Numbered from the stretch's first letter, positions 9,386 through 18,262 are shown. The stretch is 36,192 nt of DNA from Spirochaetales bacterium (GCA_007126415.1 SLBH01000010.1:1-36192), one strand, 5' to 3'. Notes: generated by a model not told the origin, from the sequence alone. Program-made: numbers and translations.

Positions 9386-10804
9386 GTGAGCGTTTTAGAT
9401 AAGTATACCGCGCTACTGGACCGTCTAGACCCGATCAAGCAGATCGGGCGGGTACAACGCGCTCAAGGACTGATTCTCGAAAGTAACGGCCCGCAGGCAT
9501 CGGTGGGCGAGCTGTGCCAAATTGTGCTCAGCAGCCTGACCGTCTGGGCGGAGGTGGTGGGGCTGCACGGCAACATCGTGCAGCTGATGCCGTTCAGCGA
9601 GGTTTCGGGCGTGGCGGTTGGCGCACCGGTGATAGCAACCGGCGACCGCTTGCGCGTACCGGTCTCGGACAAACTGCTGGGGCGGGTTCTTGACGCGCGC
9701 GGCTTCCCGATAGACGGAGGCCCCGATATCGGCTCGGCCGAGTTCTACCCGGCAGTCGCGGACCCGCCCGAGGTGCTGGAGCGTAGCCGAATCGACGAAC
9801 AGATGGTTACCGGGGTCCGCGCGATCGACGGGTTCATCGCAACCGGGAAGGGGCAACGGCTCGGTGTATTCTCCGGAAGCGGCGTCGGCAAGAGCACCTT
9901 GATCGGCATGATCGCGCGTAACACCGCAGCCGACGTCAATGTCATTGCGTTGATCGGTGAGCGTGGTCGTGAGGTGCGCGAGTTCATCGAGAACGATCTC
10001 GGCGAGGAGGGGCTTGCCCGTTCGGTGGTGGTGGTCTCTACCTCCAACACTCCTCCGCTCGCACGCCTGCGCGGCGCGTATGTTGCTACCGCGGTAGCCG
10101 AGTATTTTCGTGACCGCGGCAAAGACGTCACGTTGTTGTTCGACTCGGTAACGCGCTTTGCGCGCGCTCAGCGCGAAATTGGGCTCGCGGTCGGCGAGAC
10201 TCCGGCAAACCGCGGCTTCCCGCCGTCGATGTTTTCGTTGCTTCCTAAGCTGCTCGAGCGTAGCGGTACTTCCGGCAGCGGGAGCATCACCGGGTTTTAC
10301 AGCATCCTTGTGGAAGGTGACGACATGGACGAGCCGGTTGCGGATACGGTTCGTGGTATTCTCGATGGGCACCTCGTGCTCAGCCGTCGCCTCGCCGAAC
10401 GCTATCACTACCCCGCAGTCGATGTGCTCGGTTCGGTGTCGCGGCTTGCAAACAAGATCCTACCGAAGGATGTGCAGCAAGCCGCAGGGCAGTTGCGGCG
10501 AATGCTCGCGGTGTATCGCGATGCCGAGGACTTGATCAACGTCGGCGCCTACACGCGCGGCAGCAATCCGGAGATCGATGAAGCGATCGAGCGCGTGCCG
10601 CTTATCAACCAGTTCTTGCGGCAGGATGTGGAGGAGAAGGCGACGGTCGAGGATACGCAGCAGCGCGTGCTCGAGCTCGCCGGCATGGCGGAGCCCGCGC
10701 ACCCCCAGGAGTCCGCCGACGCGCCTGCGGTCACGGCGCCGCCGGCCTCGAGCGCTGCGGCGCTTCTGAACGGCATGGAGCCGATGGAGCGCGCCGATGC
10801 GTGA
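9386..10804 (+). CDS. fliI: Flagellum-specific ATPase FliI
   Basis: FliI is the F1-beta-like ATPase that drives chaperone release and substrate entry in flagellar export. Walker A is at residues 163-172 (SGSGVGKSTL). Other family blocks are present: IGERGREVREFIE, VVSTSNTPPLARLRGAYVATA and LFDSVTRFARAQREIGLAVGE. A GTG at 9362 would give a longer protein. GTG 9386 is preferred because AAGGAGGGG (9371-9379) lies six bases before it and translation then begins VSVLDKY. The length is 472. The last 40 residues are a Pro/Ala-rich tail beyond the usual end. The stop overlaps fliJ by eight bases. Confidence 0.97.
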   Translation: MSVLDKYTALLDRLDPIKQIGRVQRAQGLILESNGPQASVGELCQIVLSSLTVWAEVVGLHGNIVQLMPFSEVSGVAVGAPVIATGDRLRVPVSDKLLGRVLDARGFPIDGGPDIGSAEFYPAVADPPEVLERSRIDEQMVTGVRAIDGFIATGKGQRLGVFSGSGVGKSTLIGMIARNTAADVNVIALIGERGREVREFIENDLGEEGLARSVVVVSTSNTPPLARLRGAYVATAVAEYFRDRGKDVTLLFDSVTRFARAQREIGLAVGETPANRGFPPSMFSLLPKLLERSGTSGSGSITGFYSILVEGDDMDEPVADTVRGILDGHLVLSRRLAERYHYPAVDVLGSVSRLANKILPKDVQQAAGQLRRMLAVYRDAEDLINVGAYTRGSNPEIDEAIERVPLINQFLRQDVEEKATVEDTQQRVLELAGMAEPAHPQESADAPAVTAPPASSAAALLNGMEPMERADA

Positions 10805-11249
10805 GTTTCGTTTTCGACTCGAGCGGATTCTCTCGATACGACGGCACAAAACCAAGGAAGCCGAGATTGAGCTCGCACGTGTCGATGGGGAGTGCCTGCA
10901 GCTCGAGCGCCGGATACAGGAGCTACAGGAGGAGCGCCGCGCGGTATACCACGGCGGCCTTGGCGCCGATCTCGAGTTTCGTGTTGCTCAGGCGGCGTAC
11001 ATTGAGCGCCTCGGCGCAGCGCTCGAGGAGTCCGGGCGTCGTTTGGATGAGCGGGCCGCCGAGCGCGAGCGCCTGCGTGAGAGCTATCGCGAACTCGCTC
11101 GCGAGGAGCAGGTGCTCGATAAGCTACGCGAGCGTCGTGCCGATGAGCACTATCGCGCCGAGCGGGCGGATGAGCTTTCCGAGATGAACGAAATCGGGGT
11201 GAACATTACCGCAAGGCGGAATAAAAACCGAGGAACTCCGCCGAAGTAG
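10797..11249 (+). CDS. fliJ: Flagellar export chaperone-like protein FliJ
   Basis: FliJ is a small coiled-coil protein that acts as the central stalk of the FliI hexamer and as an escort factor. The sequence of 150 residues begins REFRFRLERILSIRRHKTKEAE, the recognisable FliJ start (quoted as two joined motifs, RFRLERIL and RRHKTKEAE). It is almost entirely charged alpha-helix up to about residue 130. The ATG lies inside the fliI 3' end, which suggests coupled translation. Confidence 0.9.
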   Translation: MREFRFRLERILSIRRHKTKEAEIELARVDGECLQLERRIQELQEERRAVYHGGLGADLEFRVAQAAYIERLGAALEESGRRLDERAAERERLRESYRELAREEQVLDKLRERRADEHYRAERADELSEMNEIGVNITARRNKNRGTPPK

Positions 11250-11265
11250 GAACGTAGGAGCGCGT

Positions 11266-11889
11266 ATGCCTGAGTATAGACGCTTTGGACCATTGTTACA
11301 GATTCTGATGCTCGTGTTGTTGGTGGCGGTGCTGACGACCGGTGGAGCATTGTGGTTCGATTACCTCGGCGTCATCGATACCGGTCGTACCTTCGCACCG
11401 ATCCTCCGACTGGTGGGCATCGATCGTCGTCCGCCGGTTGAGGATCTGGAAGATCCCGGTCTCCTCGAGGCCGAGCGAGCCGAGCTACAAGCCGAAGCCT
11501 TGGCGTTGCGCGAAGAGGAGCTCGAGGAGCGCCGGCGTGAGCTCGAGCAGGAACGTGCCGAGGTTGAGCGGCTGCGTGAAGAACTCGAGACTCGAGAGCA
11601 AGAAATCGAAGATCGTGAATTTTCATTTAATGAGCGGGTCCGGCAGTACGAGAATAGAAGGGAGGCTGTGATTCAGAACTCGCGGGATCTGACCAACATA
11701 CCGCCGGATCAGGCGGTGCAGATTCTTGAGAGTTATGACGATCAGGACTTAGTCGACCTGTTCCGGGTCACCGAGGAGCTTGCTCAGGAAGAGGGCGCCT
11801 TCTCGTTCGTATCGCTCTGGCTGGCTCAGATGCCGCCGGATCGAGCGGCCGAGATTCAACGTAAGATGACGGTGAGGGCGGAACAGTGA
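11266..11889 (+). CDS. flbB: Periplasmic flagellar collar protein FlbB
   Basis: The protein (207 residues) has one N-terminal membrane segment (residues about 9-30), then a long Glu/Arg coiled coil (about 65-130). It ends in a helical MgtE-N/MotE-like domain (PPDQAVQILESYDDQDLVDL and WLAQMPPDRAAEIQRKM). That architecture and the position between fliJ and fliK match FlbB of Borrelia, which builds the base of the spirochaete-specific motor collar. AGGAG precedes the ATG. The assignment rests on order and architecture; sequence identity could not be measured. MotE-type chaperone proteins are the nearest alternative. Confidence 0.82.
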   Translation: MPEYRRFGPLLQILMLVLLVAVLTTGGALWFDYLGVIDTGRTFAPILRLVGIDRRPPVEDLEDPGLLEAERAELQAEALALREEELEERRRELEQERAEVERLREELETREQEIEDREFSFNERVRQYENRREAVIQNSRDLTNIPPDQAVQILESYDDQDLVDLFRVTEELAQEEGAFSFVSLWLAQMPPDRAAEIQRKMTVRAEQ

Positions 11890-11904
11890 CGTGGAGGAGC
11901 CTGC

Positions 11905-13959
11905 GTGCTGCAACAGTATCAGTTTGGGCAGTCCGGACAGTTCGCGAGGACCGCAGATCGCGGAACCACTCAGTTGTCCGATCTCGCTGCTCAGAGGGGG
12001 CCCGGGAGTATCGGGCATTCCGCCCGCTTCAGCAATCCCGCCCCGCGCTCGGAGAGTCAACCCACCGATCTCTTCTCTTCTGAGCTCGATCGCGCGCTGT
12101 TCCCGGCGCCTGGTGAGCGCCGCGGCGGACCCGCGCTAACCAACCCATCCGAGATTCTTCAACGACTGGGATTAGATCGAAGCGGCGTGGGCCACCGCGC
12201 GGTGCAACGCACCGCCGTCCGGCTCGTCGACAGCATGCACGAGCTCGACGCCGGAATCGAGGACCGCATTCGTGCGCGACTGCGGGCGCTCGAGGACGAC
12301 CGCAGCAGGGCGGCGCACGAGGCCGAGGAACGCTCGCGGAACGCCGAGCGCGCCCGAGCCGCCCAGGACGAAGAACAGGAAGAACGCGCACGGAGCGCCG
12401 AGCGCGCCGCGCGGCAGTTTCGGGATGTAATCGCGGGGCTCCTTGCGCGGCTCGACCGGGACAGCGGCGATGAGAGCGCCGAGCAACTCGCTACACGCGA
12501 GCGGCCCGATGCCGCGCAGTCGCCCGACCGTCGGGCCGTCGCCGATGCCGCCGCGGCGGCGCGGGCTGCGGAGTTCACCGAAACCGGCGAACGCGATGAC
12601 ACCGCCGAGCTCGATCTCGAAGCACTCGAGCAACTGCTGCGTCTCATTCAAACTCAACAAGGCCGAGAGGGCCGAGATGCGGGCCCCAACGTGGTGACGC
12701 TCGACGCCGGAGCCGGTGAGCGCGGTGTGCGCCTAGAAGCGTTCTCGGAGTTATTCGAAGGCGTCTTCAATGCGCGCGAATCGGCGGCGCAGACCGAGCA
12801 GAGCGGAGACACCGAACGGTTGCAGGCCCTGCGTCAGCTGCTCGCCTCGATTGAACGCGTTCTCGGAACGTCGGCGGGAGAAGAGCAGGCCGGCGTGCGA
12901 GCGACCCGAACGGACGCTTCCGAGACCGCTTCACAGGAGCGCACGGCGCTGCTGCGTCTGATCGACGGTGACGCGAGCGCCCGCGGTGAAGGTGAGCAAG
13001 GCGCAACGGAGGGCTCCGCGCGAAACGCGCGTGCCGAAACGCTCAACCTCGAGCGAATCGCCGAGCTCGTGAAACGCTTGCGCGAGGACGGGGCAGGAAG
13101 CGAGGAGCGCGTGCAGTCTGAAGCGGTCGCTCGTCTGCGCGCTGCTCTCGAACGCAAGGACGGCGCCCAAGACGACACCGAGCGCAAGATCGCGCGGATG
13201 GCCGATCGTGAAAGCGAGCGCGAGGAAGCGGGTGGCGATCGCCGGGTTCGCGTGCGCGATCTGCGCTCGCGCGGGGAAGCGCGAGGCGATACTCGCGGCG
13301 AGGCACGCTCGCAGGCGCGCGAAGAGCGTGCCGAGGGTGCACGGGGCGCACGCGCGGCCGCCGAGGGCGCCGGCCGCGCCTCGGGCGGGCGGGGCGAAGC
13401 CGGTAGAAGCGAGTTTCGCCTAGAGCGTACGGAAGGCGGTGACACCGCCGCCGACCGTGCCGCGGGGCTCCGCTCCGGCGAAGCCGCTGCCGCAACGCGG
13501 CAGGCGCCGCTCACGCGTTTCGGAGCGCAGCAGCAGGCCGAGGCGCAACTCGCGCGCCACATCCGAAACGAACTTCCGGAGCAGGTGCTGAAGCAGGCGC
13601 GAATGGTGATCCGGGGCGATAACGACGGTGAGATGCGCCTCAGCCTGAACCCTCCGGAGCTCGGAGGCGTGCGGGTGCGCATGCAGATACAGGACAACCT
13701 AATCGCGGTGCGCTTTATTGTCGAGAATAATAGCGTGCGCGATGTATTCGAGCAGAACATGCCGAGCCTGCAACAGCAGCTGGCCGAGAACGGGTTCGAG
13801 AACGCCGGGATCGAGGTTTCGGTCGGCGGCAACTCGGATGCCAACCAGGAAGGCCACGCGACCGGCGAGGGCGGTCGCGGACTCGAGGAACTCGATGCCG
13901 GCGTGCCTACGGCGACCGAGTCATATAGAGAAGAAACGCGCATCGATTTGATGGTGTAA
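11905..13959 (+). CDS. fliK: Flagellar hook-length control protein FliK
   Basis: FliK measures hook length and switches the export gate from rod/hook to filament substrates by contacting FlhB. Only the C-terminal Flg_hook domain (residues about 555-650) is conserved: MRLSLNPPELGGVRVRMQIQ, then VRFIVENNSVRDVFEQNMPS and LQQQLAENGFENAGIEVSVGG (last two in sequence). The 550 residues before it are dominated by Arg, Glu, Ala and Gly and look disordered or coiled coil, as a molecular ruler would. With 684 residues it is long for FliK (enteric about 405). A GGAGGAG site supports the GTG start at 11905. Confidence 0.93.
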   Translation: MLQQYQFGQSGQFARTADRGTTQLSDLAAQRGPGSIGHSARFSNPAPRSESQPTDLFSSELDRALFPAPGERRGGPALTNPSEILQRLGLDRSGVGHRAVQRTAVRLVDSMHELDAGIEDRIRARLRALEDDRSRAAHEAEERSRNAERARAAQDEEQEERARSAERAARQFRDVIAGLLARLDRDSGDESAEQLATRERPDAAQSPDRRAVADAAAAARAAEFTETGERDDTAELDLEALEQLLRLIQTQQGREGRDAGPNVVTLDAGAGERGVRLEAFSELFEGVFNARESAAQTEQSGDTERLQALRQLLASIERVLGTSAGEEQAGVRATRTDASETASQERTALLRLIDGDASARGEGEQGATEGSARNARAETLNLERIAELVKRLREDGAGSEERVQSEAVARLRAALERKDGAQDDTERKIARMADRESEREEAGGDRRVRVRDLRSRGEARGDTRGEARSQAREERAEGARGARAAAEGAGRASGGRGEAGRSEFRLERTEGGDTAADRAAGLRSGEAAAATRQAPLTRFGAQQQAEAQLARHIRNELPEQVLKQARMVIRGDNDGEMRLSLNPPELGGVRVRMQIQDNLIAVRFIVENNSVRDVFEQNMPSLQQQLAENGFENAGIEVSVGGNSDANQEGHATGEGGRGLEELDAGVPTATESYREETRIDLMV

Positions 13960-13977
13960 TACAAGGAGTATCCGCAG

Positions 13978-14412
13978 ATGGAACTTAATCCTACGATGGG
14001 CGGCAGCGAGCTGTCGCGTTTGAAATCGCAGATCGAGCAGTACAATCAGAGCCTGCACGAGGAACGGGCGCCGAAACAGGAGCTCGGACGCGACGACTTT
14101 TTGAAGATTCTCATCACCCAGTTGCAGAATCAGGACCCTACCGCTCCGATGGAGGACAAAGAGTTTATCGCGCAGATGGCGCAGTTCTCCTCGCTCGAGC
14201 AGATGACCAATATCTCGGACGAGTTCCGGCGGCTTGCGTCTCTTGTGAACTCCGGTCATGCGGCGCAACTCGTCGGTAAGACCGTTGAGGTCCAGCAGGG
14301 TGAGAGCGTTGTTGAGGGTGTAGTTGAGCAGGTTACCACCGGCGAGTTCCCGCAGGTGAAGCTCAACGACCGGTTTTATGACTACGAAGACGTTGTCCGC
14401 ATTAGTAGGTAA
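13978..14412 (+). CDS. flgD: Flagellar hook capping protein FlgD (short form)
   Basis: FlgD caps the growing hook and guides FlgE assembly. The conserved N-terminal segment is clear: LGRDDFLKILITQLQNQDPT, then PMEDKEFIAQMAQFSSLEQM. The protein is only 144 residues. It has a beta-rich end (LVGKTVEVQQGESVVEGVVEQ) but lacks the Tudor/FnIII-like domains that make enteric FlgD about 230 residues. Short FlgD proteins of this kind are known from spirochaetes. It lies 18 bases after fliK and 14 before flgE. Confidence 0.94.
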   Translation: MELNPTMGGSELSRLKSQIEQYNQSLHEERAPKQELGRDDFLKILITQLQNQDPTAPMEDKEFIAQMAQFSSLEQMTNISDEFRRLASLVNSGHAAQLVGKTVEVQQGESVVEGVVEQVTTGEFPQVKLNDRFYDYEDVVRISR

Positions 14413-14426
14413 GGGGGCGTAACGAT

Positions 14427-15836
14427 ATGATGCGATCGCTGTACTCCGGTGTCTCCGGGCTTCAGAATCACCAGACAAGAATGGACGTGATCGGTAACAA
14501 TGTCTCGAACGTCAACACGACCGGATTCAAGCGCGGGCGGGTGAACTTCCAGGACATGATCTATCAAATGACGCAGGGTCCGGCGCGCCCGCGAGAGCAG
14601 GTTGGGGGTATCAACCCTCAGCAAGTTGGTCTCGGCATGCAGGTGGGTTCGGTGGATACCATCCATACGCAAGGCTCGCTGGAAACCACAGGCGTTCGGA
14701 GCGATCTCGCACTGCAGGGCAACGGCTTCTTCGTGATGCGCGACGGCGACCAGCGGCTCTACACGCGTGACGGCTCGTTCAACGTCGACTCGGAAGGCAT
14801 TCTCGTCAATCCGGCGAACGGCATGCGAGTGCAAGGGTGGCAGGCCGAAACCGAGGACGGCCAAACCGTAATCAACACCGCCGGTCAGATCGGTGACCTG
14901 CAGATCCCGATCGGGGGCAAGGACCCGGCTCAGCAGACCAGCGAGGTGTACCTCGCGAGCAATCTCAACAAGATGACGCCGGTGATTCCCGAGGACGCCG
15001 GCGCCGAGCAGGTGCGCGAGGGGACATGGGTCGTTGAGCAGGATATCTACAACTCCTTCGGCGGTACGCATACCCTGCGCGTAGAGTTCACGCGCGTGCC
15101 CGATGAAGAGAATCAGTGGCTCACTACGGTGCAAATAGACCCCGAGGGCGATGAAGAGGTGGAGCAAAACATCTCGGTCGGCGGGGTAACCAGTGCCGAC
15201 GGGCAGAGTTTCATCCTTGAGTTCGACAACGACGGTACGCTACGGCGGGCTTTTAACCCCGAGGGTGGTATGATGGATACCGATGAGGTGTTCGTGAATC
15301 TCGAGTTTGAGGTCCCCGAAACCTCGATCCCGGAGGACGAGGATACCGGGCTGCCGGGTGAAGTGGTCACGCAAGACTTCAACTTGAATCTCGGCCAGGT
15401 CGGGGCGTTTACCGATTCCATGACACAGTACGCTTCCCAGAGTTCAACGAAGGTGTTCAGCCAGAACGGAAACCCGATGGGGTATCTCGAGGACTATCGC
15501 ATCGACCAGTCGGGAACGATCACCGGCGTGTTCTCGAACGGAACCAACCGTGAGCTCGGCCAGGTGGCACTGGCGTCGTTCACGAACGTAGGCGGTCTCG
15601 AGAAGAGCGGAGAGAACAACTACCGCGAATCAATTAACTCGGGGCTCGCCGATATTACTCCCGCCGGCGTTGCCGGCAAGGGCTCGGTTATTTCCGGCGC
15701 ATTGGAGATGAGCAACGTAGACCTGTCGCAGGAGTTCACCGATATGATCGTAACGCAACGAGGCTTCCAGGCCAACTCGCGCACGATTCAGACGGCGGAC
15801 CAGATGCTTCAGGAGGTCTTAACACTCAAGCGCTAA
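14427..15836 (+). CDS. flgE: Flagellar hook protein FlgE
   Basis: FlgE polymerises into the curved periplasmic hook. The protein is 469 residues with standard ends: SLYSGVSGLQNHQTRMDVIG and NNVSNVNTTGFKRGR at the N-terminus, and EFTDMIVTQRGFQANSRTIQ at the C-terminus. Spirochaete hooks are covalently crosslinked by lysinoalanine between Lys165 and a dehydroalanine derived from Cys178 (numbering of Treponema denticola). In this protein residue 165 is Lys (GGKDPA) but residue 178 is Ser (YLASNL, codon AGC at 14958-14960), and no cysteine occurs anywhere in the protein. ATG 14427 is followed directly by a second ATG; either could start. Confidence 0.97.
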   Translation: MMRSLYSGVSGLQNHQTRMDVIGNNVSNVNTTGFKRGRVNFQDMIYQMTQGPARPREQVGGINPQQVGLGMQVGSVDTIHTQGSLETTGVRSDLALQGNGFFVMRDGDQRLYTRDGSFNVDSEGILVNPANGMRVQGWQAETEDGQTVINTAGQIGDLQIPIGGKDPAQQTSEVYLASNLNKMTPVIPEDAGAEQVREGTWVVEQDIYNSFGGTHTLRVEFTRVPDEENQWLTTVQIDPEGDEEVEQNISVGGVTSADGQSFILEFDNDGTLRRAFNPEGGMMDTDEVFVNLEFEVPETSIPEDEDTGLPGEVVTQDFNLNLGQVGAFTDSMTQYASQSSTKVFSQNGNPMGYLEDYRIDQSGTITGVFSNGTNRELGQVALASFTNVGGLEKSGENNYRESINSGLADITPAGVAGKGSVISGALEMSNVDLSQEFTDMIVTQRGFQANSRTIQTADQMLQEVLTLKR

Positions 15837-15856
15837 AACGGTAGGATTTAAATTCG

Positions 15857-16057
15857 ATGATTAAGGTTACGCGGCTCGGGGGGTCCGATACCTACTATGT
15901 AAACCCGCACCAGATCGAGTACATCGAAACCAACCCCGATACAACGCTGGTGATGCTCTCGGGTAAACGCCTGATCGTCGCGGAGGACTTCCAAACTTTG
16001 TTTAACGAGATTATCGCCTACCGCCGGCTGATCGGTGCATTTAAGAACGAGGAGTAG
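15857..16057 (+). CDS. flbD: FlbD/SwrD family flagellar protein
   Basis: This small protein of 66 residues begins MIKVTRLGGSDTYYVNPHQI and contains IEYIETNPDTTLVMLSGKRL, the family hallmark. The Bacillus homologue SwrD (YlzI) raises motor torque by an unknown effect on the stators. Spirochaetes and Firmicutes both keep the gene next to the stator and fliL genes. Here it starts 20 bases after flgE and ends three bases before motA. It has no membrane segment. The molecular function is not known, so a stator-related role is an inference from the homologue. Confidence 0.92.
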   Translation: MIKVTRLGGSDTYYVNPHQIEYIETNPDTTLVMLSGKRLIVAEDFQTLFNEIIAYRRLIGAFKNEE

Positions 16058-16060
16058 GGT

Positions 16061-16846
16061 ATGGATCTCAGTACCATTATTGGCGTAGGCGCCGGCTTTT
16101 TGATGGTGTTCGTCGGAATCATCATCGGCGGTGCAGGGCTCGGTGTCTATGCCAGCCCGGAATCGGTGCTGATTGTGTTCGGCGGCTCGTTCGGCGCGAT
16201 GATGGTTGCAAACCCGTTGTCGCGCATGCTCGGTATCATGCGCTACGTCAGTCACGCGCTGCGAACCTCCGACTGGCGCGAGCAGCAACTCATCAACGAG
16301 CTTGTCGGGTTCTCGGATCGCGCCCGCCGCGAAGGTCTGCTGGCTCTCGAGGACAACCTCGACCAGGTTGAAGACGAGTTCATGCGCAAGGGCGTGCAGC
16401 TGGTTGTAGACGGCACCGACCCGGAGATTATCAAGAGCATCCTCTACAACGATCTCAATCAGTTGCAGGAGCGCCACGATACCGGTATCAAGCTGTTCGA
16501 GGACTGGGGCAAGATCGCTCCGGCGTTCGGGATGATCGGAACGCTGGTGGGGTTGGTCGCGATGCTCGTGAACATCGGCGCCGACCCCGAGATCATCGGG
16601 CGCGGTATGTCGACGGCGCTGATCACGACTCTGTACGGGTCGTTCTTTGCGAACCTGATTCTGATACCGCTGAAAAGCAAGCTCGAGGACCGCGACAAAG
16701 ACGAAACGCGCGCGAAGGAGATCGTGATAGAAGGAATCCTCTCGATTCAGTCCGGCGACAACCCGCGTATTCTGCTTGAGAAGCTCGTATCGTTCTTGCC
16801 GCCGCGTGAGCGCGAGGCGATGCGTCAAGAGTCCGGCCGGGCGTAA
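16061..16846 (+). CDS. motA: Flagellar stator protein MotA
   Basis: MotA is the ion-channel and torque-generating subunit of the stator, surrounding MotB in the inner membrane. It is 261 residues with four membrane helices: two at the N-terminus (residues about 4-24 and 32-52) and two around residues 150-200 (FGMIGTLVGLVAMLVNIGAD and STALITTLYGSFFANLILIP). The large cytoplasmic loop carries the charged REGLLALEDN region that contacts FliG. The proline after NLIL fits the channel-lining helix. The ATG follows the flbD stop by three bases. Confidence 0.97.
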   Translation: MDLSTIIGVGAGFLMVFVGIIIGGAGLGVYASPESVLIVFGGSFGAMMVANPLSRMLGIMRYVSHALRTSDWREQQLINELVGFSDRARREGLLALEDNLDQVEDEFMRKGVQLVVDGTDPEIIKSILYNDLNQLQERHDTGIKLFEDWGKIAPAFGMIGTLVGLVAMLVNIGADPEIIGRGMSTALITTLYGSFFANLILIPLKSKLEDRDKDETRAKEIVIEGILSIQSGDNPRILLEKLVSFLPPREREAMRQESGRA

Positions 16847-16870
16847 CCGGCGTGCAGAGGAGGTGCCGAT

Positions 16871-17617
16871 ATGGCCCCTGAGCAGAAGAAGCGTCAACGG
16901 AAGAAGGTAGGCGGGGGTGGAGTGCCCGAGTATATGCTTACCTACGGAGACATGGTCACGCTGTTGCTGACCTTCTTTGTGCTGTTGCTCACCGTCGCCG
17001 AGATCGACGGGTACGAGCTGCGGCTGGTGCTCGCGGCGTTCCCGGGACTCGGCATTCAAACCGGTGGGCAGACGCTCCAAGAGGGCCGCCTCGCCGAGCT
17101 CGGGAACACGCTCGAGTCCTTGCCGTCGATGGACCGTGGGCGGCAACTCGATAGAGCCCGCCAGACGGCGGTTTCGCTGTTCCAGCCCGAGATCCGCAGC
17201 CAACAGGTGCGGGTTACCGAGGACGAGCGCGGCTTGATCATCTCGCTCGGCGCCGATGCGTTCTTCCGCACTGCGAGCGCCGAGGTAGACATAGAGCGCG
17301 CGCGCAGTGTACTGCAGCGGCTGGCTCAGCTGCTCAGCTCCGAGCAGCTCGGGGATCGGCTGTTTCGCATCGAGGGGCATACCGACAACATCCCGACCGA
17401 TCCCGACGGGCAGTGGCCCACAAACTGGGAGCTCTCGGTAGATCGCTCGCTGTCGGTGTTTCGTTATCTGTTGGATTTTGCCGGGCGTGATATTGAGGAC
17501 CAGTTTCAGATTATGGGGCTCGGTGAGCAGCGCCCGTTGTTCGACAACGATACGCCCGAAGGGCGAGCGTACAACCGACGCGTCGACGTCATTATTCTCA
17601 GCGAGGGGCATCTCTAA
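16871..17617 (+). CDS. motB: Flagellar stator protein MotB
   Basis: MotB anchors the stator to peptidoglycan and carries the ion-binding aspartate. The single membrane helix contains YGDMVTLLLTFFVLLLTV, with Asp27 as the channel residue. A plug/linker follows, then an OmpA-like peptidoglycan-binding domain from about residue 125 (FRIEGHTDNIPTDPDGQWPT, then WELSVDRSLSVFRYL and AYNRRVDVIIL). The length of 248 is normal. GGAGGTG precedes the ATG. The helix does not allow a firm proton-versus-sodium decision. Confidence 0.97.
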   Translation: MAPEQKKRQRKKVGGGGVPEYMLTYGDMVTLLLTFFVLLLTVAEIDGYELRLVLAAFPGLGIQTGGQTLQEGRLAELGNTLESLPSMDRGRQLDRARQTAVSLFQPEIRSQQVRVTEDERGLIISLGADAFFRTASAEVDIERARSVLQRLAQLLSSEQLGDRLFRIEGHTDNIPTDPDGQWPTNWELSVDRSLSVFRYLLDFAGRDIEDQFQIMGLGEQRPLFDNDTPEGRAYNRRVDVIILSEGHL

Positions 17618-17652
17618 GTGCCGCTCGCCGTGCTGTGGGGGAGGAATCCGCG

Positions 17653-18228
17653 ATGTCGGATGAAGATCTTTTTAGTGAAGACGAAGAAGTAATATCCGGC
17701 GATCAGGAGGGCGGCGGCGGTCGTAGACGCATCGGGCTCGTTCCCGGGATCGTGATTCAGGTGCTCAAGTGGACCGGCGTGATCCTCGGTGCAATTATCT
17801 TCATCGTGACGGTTGTGGTGATCACGATGAACATCATGCTCGACCGGCGTCCCGAGGCGCAGACGCGCGTGCCGCAGACCGAGGCGTACCAACCGCGTAG
17901 GCCGCCGATGGACTGGTACGCGGTGATGGGTGAGGGCGAAACGCTGCGGGGAAGCACCGACGATCAGCCGCGGCGCACCTTCATCGTGCGACCCCATATC
18001 GGCTATCCGCAAGACGCGGGCGCGCTGCTGTCGGAGTTAACCGCGCGACGCATAGAGATACGCGAGATCATCAGTTTGTATTTCAGTTCGCGCAGCGCGA
18101 ACGAGTTGCAGGGAGCCGAAAACCGCGAGCGAGTGAAACGAGAGCTGCGGAGCAAGGTCAACGACATTCTCATAGAGGGCCGCGTACAGGAGGTGGCGTT
18201 CGACGAGTATCAAATTGTCGAATTCTGA
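17653..18228 (+). CDS. fliL: Flagellar basal body-associated protein FliL
   Basis: FliL is an inner-membrane protein that surrounds and stabilises active stators. The protein is 191 residues when started at ATG 17653, chosen because GGGGGAGGA at about 17637-17645 is well placed; a GTG at 17635 would add six residues. An acidic cytoplasmic leader is followed by a membrane segment (residues about 38-60) and a periplasmic stomatin-like domain (RRTFIVRPHIGY, then NELQGAENRERVKRELRSKV). The closing motif VQEVAFDEYQIVEF resembles other spirochaete FliL proteins. Confidence 0.93.
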   Translation: MSDEDLFSEDEEVISGDQEGGGGRRRIGLVPGIVIQVLKWTGVILGAIIFIVTVVVITMNIMLDRRPEAQTRVPQTEAYQPRRPPMDWYAVMGEGETLRGSTDDQPRRTFIVRPHIGYPQDAGALLSELTARRIEIREIISLYFSSRSANELQGAENRERVKRELRSKVNDILIEGRVQEVAFDEYQIVEF

Positions 18229-18243
18229 TACTTATTGCAGAAT

Positions 18244-18262
18244 CGCCGTTGCATAAGCGGCG
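18244..18262 (+). other. Small hairpin between fliL and fliM
   Basis: The 76-base gap between fliL and fliM holds a stem with seven base pairs (CGCCGTT with AGCGGCG plus one A, one G-T pair) around a five-base loop. It is followed by AT-rich sequence but no T-run, so termination is unlikely. It may be an RNA processing or stability element. The gap ends in the GAGGGGAG ribosome-binding site of fliM. Confidence 0.4.

Noticed and set aside
12834..14045. Minus-strand frame of 403 codons opposite fliK
   Set aside because: Ser/Arg/Pro-rich translation is the mirror of the Arg/Glu/Ala-rich fliK codons; no start signal or homology.
15848..17611. Open reading frame of 587 codons on the minus strand
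   Set aside because: It lies opposite flbD, motA and motB, which are certain. The encoded protein has no recognisable domain and a composition expected from the reverse of GC-rich codons.
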